DNA from: CALMFG01 sp963674805
Lineage (GTDB): Bacteria > Bacillota > Clostridia > Christensenellales > CALMFG01
NCBI GenBank assembly: GCA_963674805.2
Contig: CAXXNY010000021.1
Coordinates: 434,001 to 498,000, forward strand
Direction of reading: 5' to 3'
Length of the DNA: 64,000 nucleotides
Shown here: in pieces, positions 44,109 to 53,252 of the stretch
Numbering within the stretch: position 1 is the first letter of the stretch
Layout of the letters: each line of letters starts with the position of its first letter
Position numbers and translations under genes: made by a program
Notes under the pieces: generated by a model
The model's database searches: none
What the model was told of the DNA's origin: nothing
Seen by the model: only the letters and a program-made list of their open reading frames with translations

Positions 44109-44133
44109 AAAAACGCGGGTGACCGCGTTTTTT
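44109..44133 (+). terminator. Rho-independent terminator
   Basis: AAACGCG (44111-44117) pairs with CGCGTTT (44124-44130), flanked by A and T runs. Confidence 0.88.
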
Positions 44134-44268
44134 GTTTTGCTGGATATTTGGGGCGAGCCATTTTGGGGTTGTTTTTTATTGCTAATAGATAAAAAAGCGC
44201 AACTTAAACAGTCTTGTTAATTTAAATACAATTCATAAAATAAATTCTATTTTAATCAAATCATAGCA

Positions 44269-44326
44269 TTGACAAGCAATATAGCATATGCTATATTCAT
44301 GATAACAAAAGTTCTGACATATGTCA
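44269..44326 (+). promoter_or_regulatory. Promoter of the first sugar ABC operon with two palindromic operators
   Basis: TTGACA (44269-44274) and TATATT (44292-44297), 17-base spacer. A perfect 20-bp palindrome AATATAGCATATGCTATATT fills 44278-44297, i.e. the spacer and -10. A second perfect palindrome TGACATATGTCA (44315-44326) lies just after the expected start site. Two different repressors are implied; the second site matches others in this island (48299, 48352, 59003). The rest of 44134-44403 shows nothing else. Confidence 0.75.
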
Positions 44327-44403
44327 AGAAAGTGTTATAGATAATGTTAATGACACTAGGGCGTGGTCAGTAACAAACACAGCATACGAAAAAGGGATTT
44401 GAG

Positions 44404-45903
44404 GTGAATGTGTTGCAGAACGAGTATTGTATCAAGGTTGAGGGCATTTCGAAGCGTTTTCCGGGGACAAAAGCATTATCTGAAGTACATATTGAGGTGA
44501 AGACGGGAGAAGTGCACGCGATTGTGGGAGAGAATGGCGCGGGGAAATCAACATTGATGAATATTATTTCCGGTGTCTTACAGCCGGACGAAGGCCGGAT
44601 TATATTCCAGGGGAAAGCTGTCCGGTTTGCGAATCCGAATGAAGCGCAGTCGGCGGGTATCGGGTTTGTCCATCAGGAACTGGCGTTGTGCCAGCATATT
44701 AATGTATCGGAAAACATCTATATGGGGCGGTATGAAACCGGAGCGTTTGGATTTCTCAAGCGTAAGAAATTGTATGCGGATGTAGCCGAACTCTTAAAGG
44801 TGTTCAAAACCAATATTAAGCCGGAAAGCAAAGTCGGTGATCTGAATATTGCCGACCAGCAGATTGTTGAGATCGCAAAGGCAATATCATTACAGTGTAA
44901 ACTGCTGATCTTGGACGAGCCGACATCATCGCTCAGCGACAGCGAGACAGAGATTTTGTTTAATATCATCCGGAAGCTGAAACGCGACGGAATCAGCGTC
45001 CTGTATATCAGCCACCGTATCGCGGAGATTTTTGAAGTCTGTGACCGGGTATCGGTACTGCGGGACGGCATATATATCAATACGTTTAATGTCAAGAAAG
45101 TAACGCCGCAGCAGGTTGTCGAAAGCATGGTCGGCCGAGAACTTCATGATTTTTATCCGGAAAAAAGCAAAGAGGCCGGTGAAAAATTGCTCGAGGTTAC
45201 GGGGCTGAGTTCTCAGGGCGTTTTTGAGGATATCAACTTTGAACTGCGCCGCGGCGAAATATTGGGGTTTTCCGGACTAATCGGGTCCGGACGGACGGAA
45301 GTGGCGCGGGCGGTCTGCGCGATTGACAGTTATGATGCCGGAGAAGTGACGTATCTTGGGGAGAAGGTGGCGTTTGCCACTTATGCCGAGGCAATCCGAA
45401 AAGGGCTGTGCTACCTGACAGAGGACAGAAAGCAGCAGGGGCTGTTTTTGAACCTCAGTGTTAAAAACAATATTAACGCGGCGATTATTGATATGATATC
45501 GAAATATTTAATCATATCTAAAAGGCAGGAGGCGGATAACGCAGCCGAACATGTTAAGAAATTAAATATTAAAGTTGCGGATGTCGAGCAGGATGCGAAT
45601 AGTCTGAGCGGCGGAAACCAGCAGAAAGCCATGATCGCCAAGGGACTGTCAGTCAACCCTGCTGTCATCATCATGGACGAACCAACACGCGGTATTGATG
45701 TCGGAGCAAAAGCTGAGATTCATAATATGCTGCGCAGACTGGCGAACAGCGGCATCGGCGTGATGATAATATCGTCCGAGCTCCCTGAGATTATTGGAAT
45801 GTGCGACCGGGTGGTTGTGATGCACGAAGGACGCATCACAGGAGAAGTATCGGCCGGTGAAATCACTGAGAAGAATATTATCATGATGGCATCCGGCCAG
45901 TAA
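44404..45903 (+). CDS. Sugar ABC importer ATP-binding protein (RbsA/MglA type)
   Basis: A 499-residue double ATPase of the CUT2 family. First cassette: Walker A GENGAGKST, signature LNIADQQIVEIAKAI, Walker B LLILDEPTSSLSD. Second cassette: degenerate Walker A GLIGSGRTE, signature LSGGNQQKAMIAKGL, Walker B VIIMDEPTRGIDVG. This asymmetry is normal for the family. GTG 44404 is given as start, but GAGGTG at 44401-44406 could serve TTG 44413 instead. It is followed by one permease and one binding protein, a complete importer for a pentose or hexose. Regulated by the palindromic promoter upstream. Confidence 0.92.
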   Translation: MNVLQNEYCIKVEGISKRFPGTKALSEVHIEVKTGEVHAIVGENGAGKSTLMNIISGVLQPDEGRIIFQGKAVRFANPNEAQSAGIGFVHQELALCQHINVSENIYMGRYETGAFGFLKRKKLYADVAELLKVFKTNIKPESKVGDLNIADQQIVEIAKAISLQCKLLILDEPTSSLSDSETEILFNIIRKLKRDGISVLYISHRIAEIFEVCDRVSVLRDGIYINTFNVKKVTPQQVVESMVGRELHDFYPEKSKEAGEKLLEVTGLSSQGVFEDINFELRRGEILGFSGLIGSGRTEVARAVCAIDSYDAGEVTYLGEKVAFATYAEAIRKGLCYLTEDRKQQGLFLNLSVKNNINAAIIDMISKYLIISKRQEADNAAEHVKKLNIKVADVEQDANSLSGGNQQKAMIAKGLSVNPAVIIMDEPTRGIDVGAKAEIHNMLRRLANSGIGVMIISSELPEIIGMCDRVVVMHEGRITGEVSAGEITEKNIIMMASGQ

Positions 45904-45953
45904 TGAACGGATGATTAAACGAGATTTAAGAAGATAATGAGGAGACAATCAAA

Positions 45954-46970
45954 ATGAAAACACAGAGCAATTCAACTGATCAGAAAAAATCCGGTTTTGC
46001 CGGGCTGTTCGGCAAGGTGAAAAGCTTCAGGGAAGCGACGGTGATGCTGACGATTATCGGGTTTTCCGTCATCATATCGCTGCTTGCGCCGAATTTCTTC
46101 ACCGCGAACAACTTAAGAACGACAGCGATCGGCATGTCGGCGGACGGGATTATCGCAATCGGCATGACGGTGGCGCTGGTCTTGGGCGGATTCGACCTCT
46201 CGGTTGGGTCAATCATGGGCGCCAGCAGTGTTATTGCAGGCGGATTATATCTGGCAGGCGTGAATATCTGGATAGGATGTCTCGTCTCGATCATCATCTG
46301 CGTGAGCTTGGGAGCATTTAACGGTGTGTTGATTGGTAAAGTCGGAATCAACCCCTTTATCACAACGCTGGGTATGATGCAGATGGCGCGCGGGATTGCA
46401 TACGTGGTGACAACGGGTTCTCCCCAGTCTCTGGCATCCGTACCGAAATCGTTCAGTTTTATCGGACAGCAAAACGTATTGGGCGTACCGTTTATTGTGC
46501 TGGTGTTTGCTGTACTGGCAATCGTCGGCGATTTGCTGATGAGAAATTCTTCACCCTTTAGGAAAGTGTTCTATATCGGCAGCAACGAAAAAGCAGCGGC
46601 ACTTTCCGGCATCAATGTCAGCAAAATTAAAATCGGTGTGTTCATGCTCACTTCTTTCCTTGCCAGTATCTCTGGACTGCTGACGCTGTCCCGCTTTGGG
46701 GTCGCAACGCCAACGGCCGGTGTCGGCACGGAGATGCGTGTCATATCGGCTGCTGTTATCGGCGGCGCAAGTCTCAGCGGCGGAGAAGGGACGATATTAG
46801 GTGCGGTGCTGGGGACCATTTTGCTGAATCTGATTAACAACGCGTTGGTGCTGTTAAAGGTCAGCGTATATTGGCAGCAGCTGATCAGCGGTTTGATTCT
46901 GCTTACCGCTGTGACCATCGACCATATCAGCCATAAGCGGAAGCAGAGAATTGCAGCTGCAAGTAAATAA
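45954..46970 (+). CDS. Sugar ABC importer permease (RbsC type)
   Basis: A 338-residue CUT2-family membrane subunit with about nine or ten membrane segments. GGFDLSVGSIMGASSVIAG near residue 80 is the conserved ribose-type permease motif, GKVGINPFITTLGMMQMARG the coupling region, and GGASLSGGEGTILGAVLG the late conserved turn. GAGGAG precedes the ATG. It pairs with the ATPase upstream (50-base gap) and the binding protein downstream. Confidence 0.93.
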   Translation: MKTQSNSTDQKKSGFAGLFGKVKSFREATVMLTIIGFSVIISLLAPNFFTANNLRTTAIGMSADGIIAIGMTVALVLGGFDLSVGSIMGASSVIAGGLYLAGVNIWIGCLVSIIICVSLGAFNGVLIGKVGINPFITTLGMMQMARGIAYVVTTGSPQSLASVPKSFSFIGQQNVLGVPFIVLVFAVLAIVGDLLMRNSSPFRKVFYIGSNEKAAALSGINVSKIKIGVFMLTSFLASISGLLTLSRFGVATPTAGVGTEMRVISAAVIGGASLSGGEGTILGAVLGTILLNLINNALVLLKVSVYWQQLISGLILLTAVTIDHISHKRKQRIAAASK

Positions 46971-47026
46971 ACAGGATAGGATTTCATGGCAATGATGTCA
47001 TGTCAATAAAAAAGAGGAGGGTACAT

Positions 47027-48085
47027 ATGAAGAAGAAAATGTTTAAGCCTCTGTGTCTCGTACTGGTTCTGGCAATCGCAATGTCAGGCGTACTGGTAGG
47101 ATGCACCGCTCCGGCAGCAGAATCTGCACCCGCAGCAGAATCTGCAGCAGCTCCGGCAGCGGCGGCCGCTGACACAGGCGCGGCATTTGGGGCAGATCCT
47201 GGTGAGGAATATTATATGGTAACATTCCTTTCCGGTATCGAGTATTGGAAGGGCTGTTACAAAGGCTTTGAAGCAGCTGGGGAGCTCTATGGAGTAAAAA
47301 CAGTTTATGCAGGCGCGGCAGAATATGATGTCAACCAGGCTGTAACAGTCTTTGAACAGATTATCGCAAACAATCCGGCTGGTATCGCAGTGACCTGTAT
47401 TAACCCGGACGCTTACAAGGAACCAATCAAAAAAGCGATGGACGCAGGGATTCCGGTTGTAACGTTTGACGCGGATTCACCGGACAGCGGAAGATACTCA
47501 TTCCTGGCAACCGGTAATAAGTCTGCCGGTGCAATGGCTGCGAACTATCTGGCCAGCGCGCTGGGTGAAAAGGGCGACGTCGCTCTGGTTACCTTACCCG
47601 GACAGCTGAATCATGAAGAACGTACTGCTGGATTTAAAGAAACCATCGAAGCGAACTACCCGAACATGAAGGTTGTTCAGGTTGGCAACGGCGGCGGCGA
47701 ACAGACGAGTGCGGCACAGGCGGCTTCCAGCATTCTGCAGGCGAATCCGAGTGTTGTTGGTTTGTTCTGCACAGACGCAACAAGCGGTGTCGGCGCAGTG
47801 GCAGCAGTAACTGAAACCAACAGAACAGATGTTAAGATCGTTTCCTTCGACACAGACAAAGGGACTTTAGACGCGATTAAAGATGGAAAGATTGAAGCAT
47901 CAATCGCACAAGGTACATGGAACATGGGATTCTGGGCATTCCAGATGATCTTCCAGCTGAACCATGGATTAATTAATCCGACTGACGGCTGGGCAGAAAA
48001 GGGCATCAACCCGCTTCCGCCATACGTGGATACCGGTGTTAATGTTGTAACCAAAGACAATGTTGATGCGTTCTATGTAGAGTAA
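47027..48085 (+). CDS. Sugar ABC importer substrate-binding lipoprotein (first system)
   Basis: A 352-residue periplasmic-binding-protein type 1 lipoprotein. ATG 47027 follows GAGGAGGG. The signal peptide ends VLVGC (Cys26), then comes a long Ala/Ser/Glu linker (about 28-55) before the ribose/galactose-binding fold: EYYMVTFLSGIEYWKG, NNPAGIAVTCINPDAY, GIPVVTFDADSPDS, EERTAGFKETIEANYP and IVSFDTDKGTLDAI. Substrate probably a monosaccharide or autoinducer-like sugar; not defined. It ends the first transporter operon before the terminator at 48099. Confidence 0.92.
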   Translation: MKKKMFKPLCLVLVLAIAMSGVLVGCTAPAAESAPAAESAAAPAAAAADTGAAFGADPGEEYYMVTFLSGIEYWKGCYKGFEAAGELYGVKTVYAGAAEYDVNQAVTVFEQIIANNPAGIAVTCINPDAYKEPIKKAMDAGIPVVTFDADSPDSGRYSFLATGNKSAGAMAANYLASALGEKGDVALVTLPGQLNHEERTAGFKETIEANYPNMKVVQVGNGGGEQTSAAQAASSILQANPSVVGLFCTDATSGVGAVAAVTETNRTDVKIVSFDTDKGTLDAIKDGKIEASIAQGTWNMGFWAFQMIFQLNHGLINPTDGWAEKGINPLPPYVDTGVNVVTKDNVDAFYVE

Positions 48086-48098
48086 GCTTTTCATTTAG

Positions 48099-48130
48099 GA
48101 CCGCACGCCGATAAAGCGTGCGGTCTTTTC
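48099..48130 (+). terminator. Rho-independent terminator of the first ABC operon
   Basis: GACCGCACGC (48099-48108) pairs with GCGTGCGGTC (48116-48125), followed by T. The stretch from here to 48297 holds no gene that I can see. Confidence 0.93.
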
Positions 48131-48297
48131 ATCAAAGGTGATTCATTGGTTTTCCTGATAATAATTAGGTTTGTATGGGTTATAGAAAGGACACGGATTT
48201 ATAGAAGTATTCAATAGTGTTTGATCCGCTGATTCCTCCTGAATATCCGCAGGTATGATTATGTTAAAAAAAGCAAGATAAAGCAAAACAAAAGCGA

Positions 48298-48363
48298 TTG
48301 ACAAATGTCACGACGTATGGTATCATTAGGCAACAATTAAGACAAATGATATAACATATGTCA
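48298..48363 (+). promoter_or_regulatory. Promoter of the second sugar operon with two TGACAWATGTCA-type sites
   Basis: TTGACA (48298-48303) and TATCAT (48321-48326), 17-base spacer. TGACAAATGTCA (48299-48310) overlaps the -35, and TAACATATGTCA (48352-48363) lies after the start site; a paired arrangement suits a looped or cooperative repressor. Both match the palindromes at 44315 and 59003. Confidence 0.75.
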
Positions 48364-48484
48364 CAAACAGAACGTGCAACTTGTTATTTTAACCGGCCGA
48401 ACCTCATAAGCACAATATCATGTGGATTAGATTTAGCCAGATTTTCATCTGGTTGAATATAATAATATAGGAGGAAAAAAGAGA

Positions 48485-49609
48485 ATGAAAAAAGTTGTTG
48501 TAATTGCATTGAGCATACTGCTGGTTTTATCACTGACCGTATTAGCTGGATGTCAAGGCACAGCTGAACCGGCTGCCGAAGAAGAAGCAGTTGCCGCGGT
48601 TGAAGAGGAAACTCAGGAAGTTGCGGAAGAAAAATCGACAGAGGGAATGAAAATTGCCTACTTCGTTTCAACCCTTAACAATGAGTTCCATCAGGCGCGT
48701 GCAAAGGCGGCTCAAGAGTATGCGATGGAAAAATACGGTGCAGAAGTTGTGATTATCGACGGAAAATCTGACGCGAACGTGATGACTCAGAACGTTGATA
48801 TGCTGGCAACATCTGACTTCAACGGTGCTTCGCTGCATATCTGGGAAGCTGAAGCTGCAAAGCCTGGCGTTGAAGCTGCGATTGATGCAGGCGTCGCAAT
48901 GACCACTTTCTTCAGCCCGCTTGGCGATACTGGTATTCCGGTATTCAGAAGCGACGAAGCCGGCGGTTCTTTCGCAATGGGCGCAAGCGCTGCTGAACAG
49001 TGGGTTGCTGCATTCCCTGATAAACCAATCGTTACCGTTCAGCTTGGATGGCCGGACCATACAGAAGTTAAGTCCGGACGTACAGACCCGTTTGTAGCCG
49101 GTATCGAAAGCGTGGTTGGTGCAGGTAACTACACGAACCTCGGATGCTTAGACTCCAAGGGCAGTGCAGACGCAACAAAAGAAGCAATGGCCAGTGTTCT
49201 GGTTTCAAATCCGGAAGTCAATATCATTTATTCTGAAGCCGGTGACTTAACACCTGGTTGTATGGCTGCTTTAGTTGACGCAGGCAGAGGAAAAATGGAC
49301 AATGGCGTTCCTTTAACAGAAATCGTCGCCAGCGTAGACTGCCCGATCTCTGAAGTAAAAGACATCTATGATCCGAGCAGCTCCTTGAAAATGTCGCTTG
49401 GATTACCTCCGATTCAAACATCAGAAACAATCATTGATATGATTGTCGGCGTTTATCTTGGAGAAATCGCGCAAATATCCGATCCTGCTGAAGAAATCTT
49501 CGGAGCAGTGTATCCGGTTGACTACTATACCGTTACGATGGAAGAAACCATTGCATGGTATAACGAACAGTTCGGAACCAGCTACACAGAAGCGGACGTA
49601 ACCAAATAA
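48485..49609 (+). CDS. Sugar ABC importer substrate-binding lipoprotein (second system)
   Basis: A 374-residue type 1 periplasmic-binding lipoprotein. AGGAGG precedes the ATG; signal peptide ends VLAGC (Cys23), followed by a Glu/Ala-rich acidic linker. The binding fold shows MKIAYFVSTLNNEFHQARA, VVIIDGKSDANVMTQNVDM, FRSDEAGGSFAMGASAAEQW and IIYSEAGDLTPGCMAAL. It differs clearly from the binding protein at 47027, so the two systems take different or differently presented sugars. It leads the operon of ATPase plus two permeases and the L-pentulose enzymes, with an intercistronic hairpin after it. Confidence 0.92.
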   Translation: MKKVVVIALSILLVLSLTVLAGCQGTAEPAAEEEAVAAVEEETQEVAEEKSTEGMKIAYFVSTLNNEFHQARAKAAQEYAMEKYGAEVVIIDGKSDANVMTQNVDMLATSDFNGASLHIWEAEAAKPGVEAAIDAGVAMTTFFSPLGDTGIPVFRSDEAGGSFAMGASAAEQWVAAFPDKPIVTVQLGWPDHTEVKSGRTDPFVAGIESVVGAGNYTNLGCLDSKGSADATKEAMASVLVSNPEVNIIYSEAGDLTPGCMAALVDAGRGKMDNGVPLTEIVASVDCPISEVKDIYDPSSSLKMSLGLPPIQTSETIIDMIVGVYLGEIAQISDPAEEIFGAVYPVDYYTVTMEETIAWYNEQFGTSYTEADVTK

Positions 49610-49632
49610 CACAAACCGAAATTAGATGGAAA

Positions 49633-49661
49633 GCTAGAAAGGGGTTAATCTCCTTTCTAGC
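49633..49661 (+). promoter_or_regulatory. Intercistronic stem-loop after the binding protein gene
   Basis: GCTAGAAAGG (49633-49642) and CCTTTCTAGC (49652-49661) form a perfect 10-bp stem without a T run. Such hairpins stabilise the upstream message and partly limit read-through, giving more binding protein than transporter. Confidence 0.7.
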
Positions 49662-49684
49662 ACCAAAAAAGGCGGAGAAAACCG

Positions 49685-51172
49685 ATGAGCGAAAATGTTT
49701 TAGAGATTAGGGAACTGGTGAAAGATTTCCCGGGTGTTAGAGCGGTTGATCATGTCAGCTTTGACATTAAGCGAAACACCGTACACTGCCTGGTCGGCGA
49801 AAACGGAGCGGGGAAATCCACGTTAATCAAGATTTTAACGGGCGCTTTTATCAGAACAGACGGAAAAATTTTTTTGAATGGGGAAGCATACACAGCGAAC
49901 AATCCTGGTGATGCAAGAGATAAAGGAATCAGTACGCTGTTTCAGGAGTTAAATGTGGTGGACCAGCTGACGGTTGAAGAAAACCTGACACTGGGTATTG
50001 AAGACACATGGTGCGGTTTCTTAAGGAAATCGGACAAAATAAAAAAGATTATTTCAGTTTTACAAGATATAGAGCCAAGTATCAACCCGAAAGAACGGGT
50101 ATCCAGGCTGAGCGTTGCGAAGAAACAGATTATTGAGATTGCCAAAGCGGTGGCATCCGAAACGGATATTATTATCATGGATGAACCAACCGCAGCGCTG
50201 TCGGAAGCCGAAATCGAGCGATTGTTCAAGATTATCCGGAGGCTAAGAGAAAAGGGCGTCACGGTCATCTACATCTCTCATCGGCTGGATGAGATTTTTA
50301 CACTAGGGGACTATGTCACGGTTATGCGTGACGGGCAGCACATTGACACCAAGCCGCTTTCAGAAGTCAAGGACCGTATGGACCTGATCAAGATGATGAT
50401 CGGCAAGACTGTTATGGAGACGTATGTGCCCAAAGAAGACCAGTCGGAAGAAATGCTGATGGAAGCCAGAAGTATCACCAACCACAAACTGAACAATATC
50501 TCGTTTTCGGTTAACAAGGGTGAAATTGTGGGTTTCTACGGACTGGTCGGCGCAGGAAAAACCGAACTCTCACGTGCCATATACGGCGCGGATAAATATA
50601 CCGGAGAAATCATCTTTAAGGGTGAAAAGCTGGGTGACAACACGGAGAAAACCATTCGGGCAGGCGTTGCGCTTGTGCCTGAAGAGCGGCGGACGCAGGG
50701 GCTGTTTACCCTGCTGACGATTAAACAGAATATCCCGGCGATGAATATGAAAGAAATCACACATGCCGGATTAATCAGTGCGGTAAAAGAACGTGAAGTC
50801 GCAAACGAGTACATTGACAAATTGAATATAAAAACAGATTCGATGGAAAAGGAAACGTCAAAGCTTTCCGGAGGCAACCAGCAGAAAGTGGTATTTTCCA
50901 AATGCTTATTTGCCAATGCGGACCTGCTGATTCTGGACGAACCGACGCGCGGTATTGATGTCGGGGCAAAAGCGGAGATTTACGCTATCATCCGGGAGTT
51001 AGCCGCCGAGGGAAAGACCATCATCTTTTTCTCCTCGGAATTGCCGGAAATCCTGAATTCCTGTGACCGAATTTTCCTCCTGTATGAAGGGGAAATCAAG
51101 GCGGAGATTAAAAACGGGAAAGATATTGACAGTCAAGACATCATTCATATTGTCACGGGAGGTGTGGTCTGA
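49685..51172 (+). CDS. Sugar ABC importer ATP-binding protein (second system)
   Basis: A 495-residue CUT2-type double ATPase. First cassette: GENGAGKST, RLSVAKKQIIEIAKAVA, IIIMDEPTAALSE. Second cassette: GLVGAGKTELSRAI, LSGGNQQKVVFSKCL, LLILDEPTRGIDVG. Here the second Walker A keeps its Lys (GAGKT), unlike the first system at 44404 where it is GSGRT, so both sites might bind ATP productively. Its TGA overlaps the ATG of the next gene by one base. With two distinct permeases it forms a heteromeric transporter. Confidence 0.92.
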   Translation: MSENVLEIRELVKDFPGVRAVDHVSFDIKRNTVHCLVGENGAGKSTLIKILTGAFIRTDGKIFLNGEAYTANNPGDARDKGISTLFQELNVVDQLTVEENLTLGIEDTWCGFLRKSDKIKKIISVLQDIEPSINPKERVSRLSVAKKQIIEIAKAVASETDIIIMDEPTAALSEAEIERLFKIIRRLREKGVTVIYISHRLDEIFTLGDYVTVMRDGQHIDTKPLSEVKDRMDLIKMMIGKTVMETYVPKEDQSEEMLMEARSITNHKLNNISFSVNKGEIVGFYGLVGAGKTELSRAIYGADKYTGEIIFKGEKLGDNTEKTIRAGVALVPEERRTQGLFTLLTIKQNIPAMNMKEITHAGLISAVKEREVANEYIDKLNIKTDSMEKETSKLSGGNQQKVVFSKCLFANADLLILDEPTRGIDVGAKAEIYAIIRELAAEGKTIIFFSSELPEILNSCDRIFLLYEGEIKAEIKNGKDIDSQDIIHIVTGGVV

Positions 51173-52197
51173 TGGCGGGAAATAAAAGGAATAAAACCAG
51201 CGTATTCAACCGGGGCAAAATGAGCAACGAAACCTTTATCGGGCTTTCGATGTTTATCGTATTGATTCTGTTATTTTCTCTGGCAAGTATATTCATCGAT
51301 AATTACTTTTCCGTGCCAACTGCGCTCAACCTGATCGCAAACAACTGGTACATCATTATCTTGGGTATCGGCGTGACCTTCCTGTTGATTACCGGCCACT
51401 TCGATATGTCGGTTGGCGGGATTATCGCCATGGCAGGCGTGCTGTCCGCGTATTTTTGTCAGACGCGTGACGAAGGGTTCTCTGAACTCGCAACCGGGCT
51501 TGGCATGTCGTATGGCGTCAGCGTGACATTGGCGCTCCTGGCTTGTGTCATGATCGGGCTGATTAACGCCTTGTTTATTGCAAAGCTAAAGGTAGCCTCA
51601 ATCATCGTGACGCTTGGAACCATGTCGATATCGCGGGGAGTCGCACAGGTGGTTGCGCTCGGCGCGCAGCGCAGTGCCGGACTGCCGGATATCTATCATG
51701 TCATCGGAAATGTATCCTTGGTCGGGCCGATAAAGATTGCGGCTGTAATTGCAGCGCTGCTCGTGCTGATCGCCATGTTTGTTGAAAAGAAAACATTGTT
51801 TGGCAGACGCACTTACCTCATCGGAGCCAACAAAGAAGCGGCCAGACTGTCCGGCGTTAAGGTGGACCAGCATGTGGCGGTGCTCTATGTGATCAGCGCA
51901 TTATTGGCGGGCATCACCGGGATTCTGCTGGCATCGGAAACCAAAGCGGCGATATCTTCCCGCGGCTCCGGATTTGAATTCAGCGCACTTGTGGTAACGC
52001 TTCTCGGCGGGACCAGCATTGACGGCGGATTCGGATCTGTGCTGGGCACGGTAATCGGTGCGTTGATTCTGGGAGTCGTCTCTTCGGCGGCGTTCAGCCT
52101 GTTGCTCAGACCTGAATGGCAGTTTGTTTTAAAAGCTGTGGTGACGTTTTTAGCCATATTGGCCCAGCGCTATATGCTGGACAAGCGGAACCGGTAA
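51172..52197 (+). CDS. Sugar ABC importer permease A (second system)
   Basis: A 341-residue CUT2 membrane subunit with about nine membrane segments. GHFDMSVGGIIAMAGVLSA, AKLKVASIIVTLGTMSISRG and LLGGTSIDGGFGSVLGTVIG are the family motifs. It overlaps the ATPase stop by one base (TGATG). The following gene is a second, different permease, so each transporter complex probably has one of each. Confidence 0.92.
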   Translation: MAGNKRNKTSVFNRGKMSNETFIGLSMFIVLILLFSLASIFIDNYFSVPTALNLIANNWYIIILGIGVTFLLITGHFDMSVGGIIAMAGVLSAYFCQTRDEGFSELATGLGMSYGVSVTLALLACVMIGLINALFIAKLKVASIIVTLGTMSISRGVAQVVALGAQRSAGLPDIYHVIGNVSLVGPIKIAAVIAALLVLIAMFVEKKTLFGRRTYLIGANKEAARLSGVKVDQHVAVLYVISALLAGITGILLASETKAAISSRGSGFEFSALVVTLLGGTSIDGGFGSVLGTVIGALILGVVSSAAFSLLLRPEWQFVLKAVVTFLAILAQRYMLDKRNR

Positions 52198-52222
52198 CCA
52201 ATGGGGCGAAAGGATAAACAAA

Positions 52223-53227
52223 ATGTCAGAGAATATTAAGAGAATTAATAGCAGAAAAATAATAAAAGAAGTCTATGTTTATGTCATCTTTCTGATCGTT
52301 GTGGTGGTGCTAAGCCTCATCAAGGGTGATTTGTTCCAGAGAGGAAACTTCCTGTATCCGGCGAATGTCACCAACCTTTTAAGGATGTCTGTTCCGATCA
52401 TCATGATCAGCAGTGCATTTACATTCATCTTTATCTCGGGGAATATTGACCTTTCGGTCGGAAGCGCACTCAGTCTTGCTACCGTCGTTTATGCAATCTT
52501 TGTACTGAACGGAATGGGCTTTTTGCCTGCGCTGCTGATTACAGCGGTTATCGGATTGCTCATGGGTGTTATCAACGGAATTTTGGTTATGAAGCTGAGA
52601 ATTACGCCGGTTATTGCAACGCTGATTACGATGAACGCATATCAGGGTATTGCGCGTTATCTGGTGCCGGAAGGCATCTCGGCCATTAAAAGTTCAGACG
52701 CGGCGCAGATGCCGGAATGGATGGGTAACTTTTCCCGGGGACAGGTATTTATCGGGCTGTCGTGGGCGTTTATCGCTGCGGTTGCGCTGATCATCGTACT
52801 GGTGGTCGTGCAAAAGAAAACCATAGTCGGGAAATATATCGCAGCAATCGGCGGCAACCGAACGGCTGCTGAACTTTCAGGAATAAAAGTAAACCGTGTG
52901 GTCATTGGTGTTTATATTCTGCTCGGTTTTGTCTCTGCAATAGCGGGAGTGGCGCGGGCAAGCTACCTGATGATCGGCGAACCTTATACAGGCATTGGCG
53001 TTGAAACCGAAGCGATTATCGCGTGCCTGCTCGGCGGCACAGTGTTTACCGGCGGCGAGGGGTCGGTTGTGAAATCAGTAATCGGCGCACTGATCATTGT
53101 CTGCTTAACGCTCGGGCTTAAATCGGTTATACCGGAATATTGGCAGACATTGGCCAAAGGCGTTGTGCTGGTCTTTGCGGTAGTGCTGAACCATGTGCTG
53201 ACCAAAGAAACCGCTATTGCCAGCTGA
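52223..53227 (+). CDS. Sugar ABC importer permease B (second system)
   Basis: A 334-residue CUT2 membrane subunit with about nine membrane segments: GNIDLSVGSALSLATVVYA, MKLRITPVIATLITMNAYQG and LLGGTVFTGGEGSVVKSVIG. It is only distantly like permease A, so the pair is an old duplication, as in the AI-2 (LsrC/LsrD) and rhamnose importers. Ends 25 bases before the next gene start. Confidence 0.92.
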   Translation: MSENIKRINSRKIIKEVYVYVIFLIVVVVLSLIKGDLFQRGNFLYPANVTNLLRMSVPIIMISSAFTFIFISGNIDLSVGSALSLATVVYAIFVLNGMGFLPALLITAVIGLLMGVINGILVMKLRITPVIATLITMNAYQGIARYLVPEGISAIKSSDAAQMPEWMGNFSRGQVFIGLSWAFIAAVALIIVLVVVQKKTIVGKYIAAIGGNRTAAELSGIKVNRVVIGVYILLGFVSAIAGVARASYLMIGEPYTGIGVETEAIIACLLGGTVFTGGEGSVVKSVIGALIIVCLTLGLKSVIPEYWQTLAKGVVLVFAVVLNHVLTKETAIAS

Positions 53228-53252
53228 TCATAATAAAATGAGCGGGATATGT

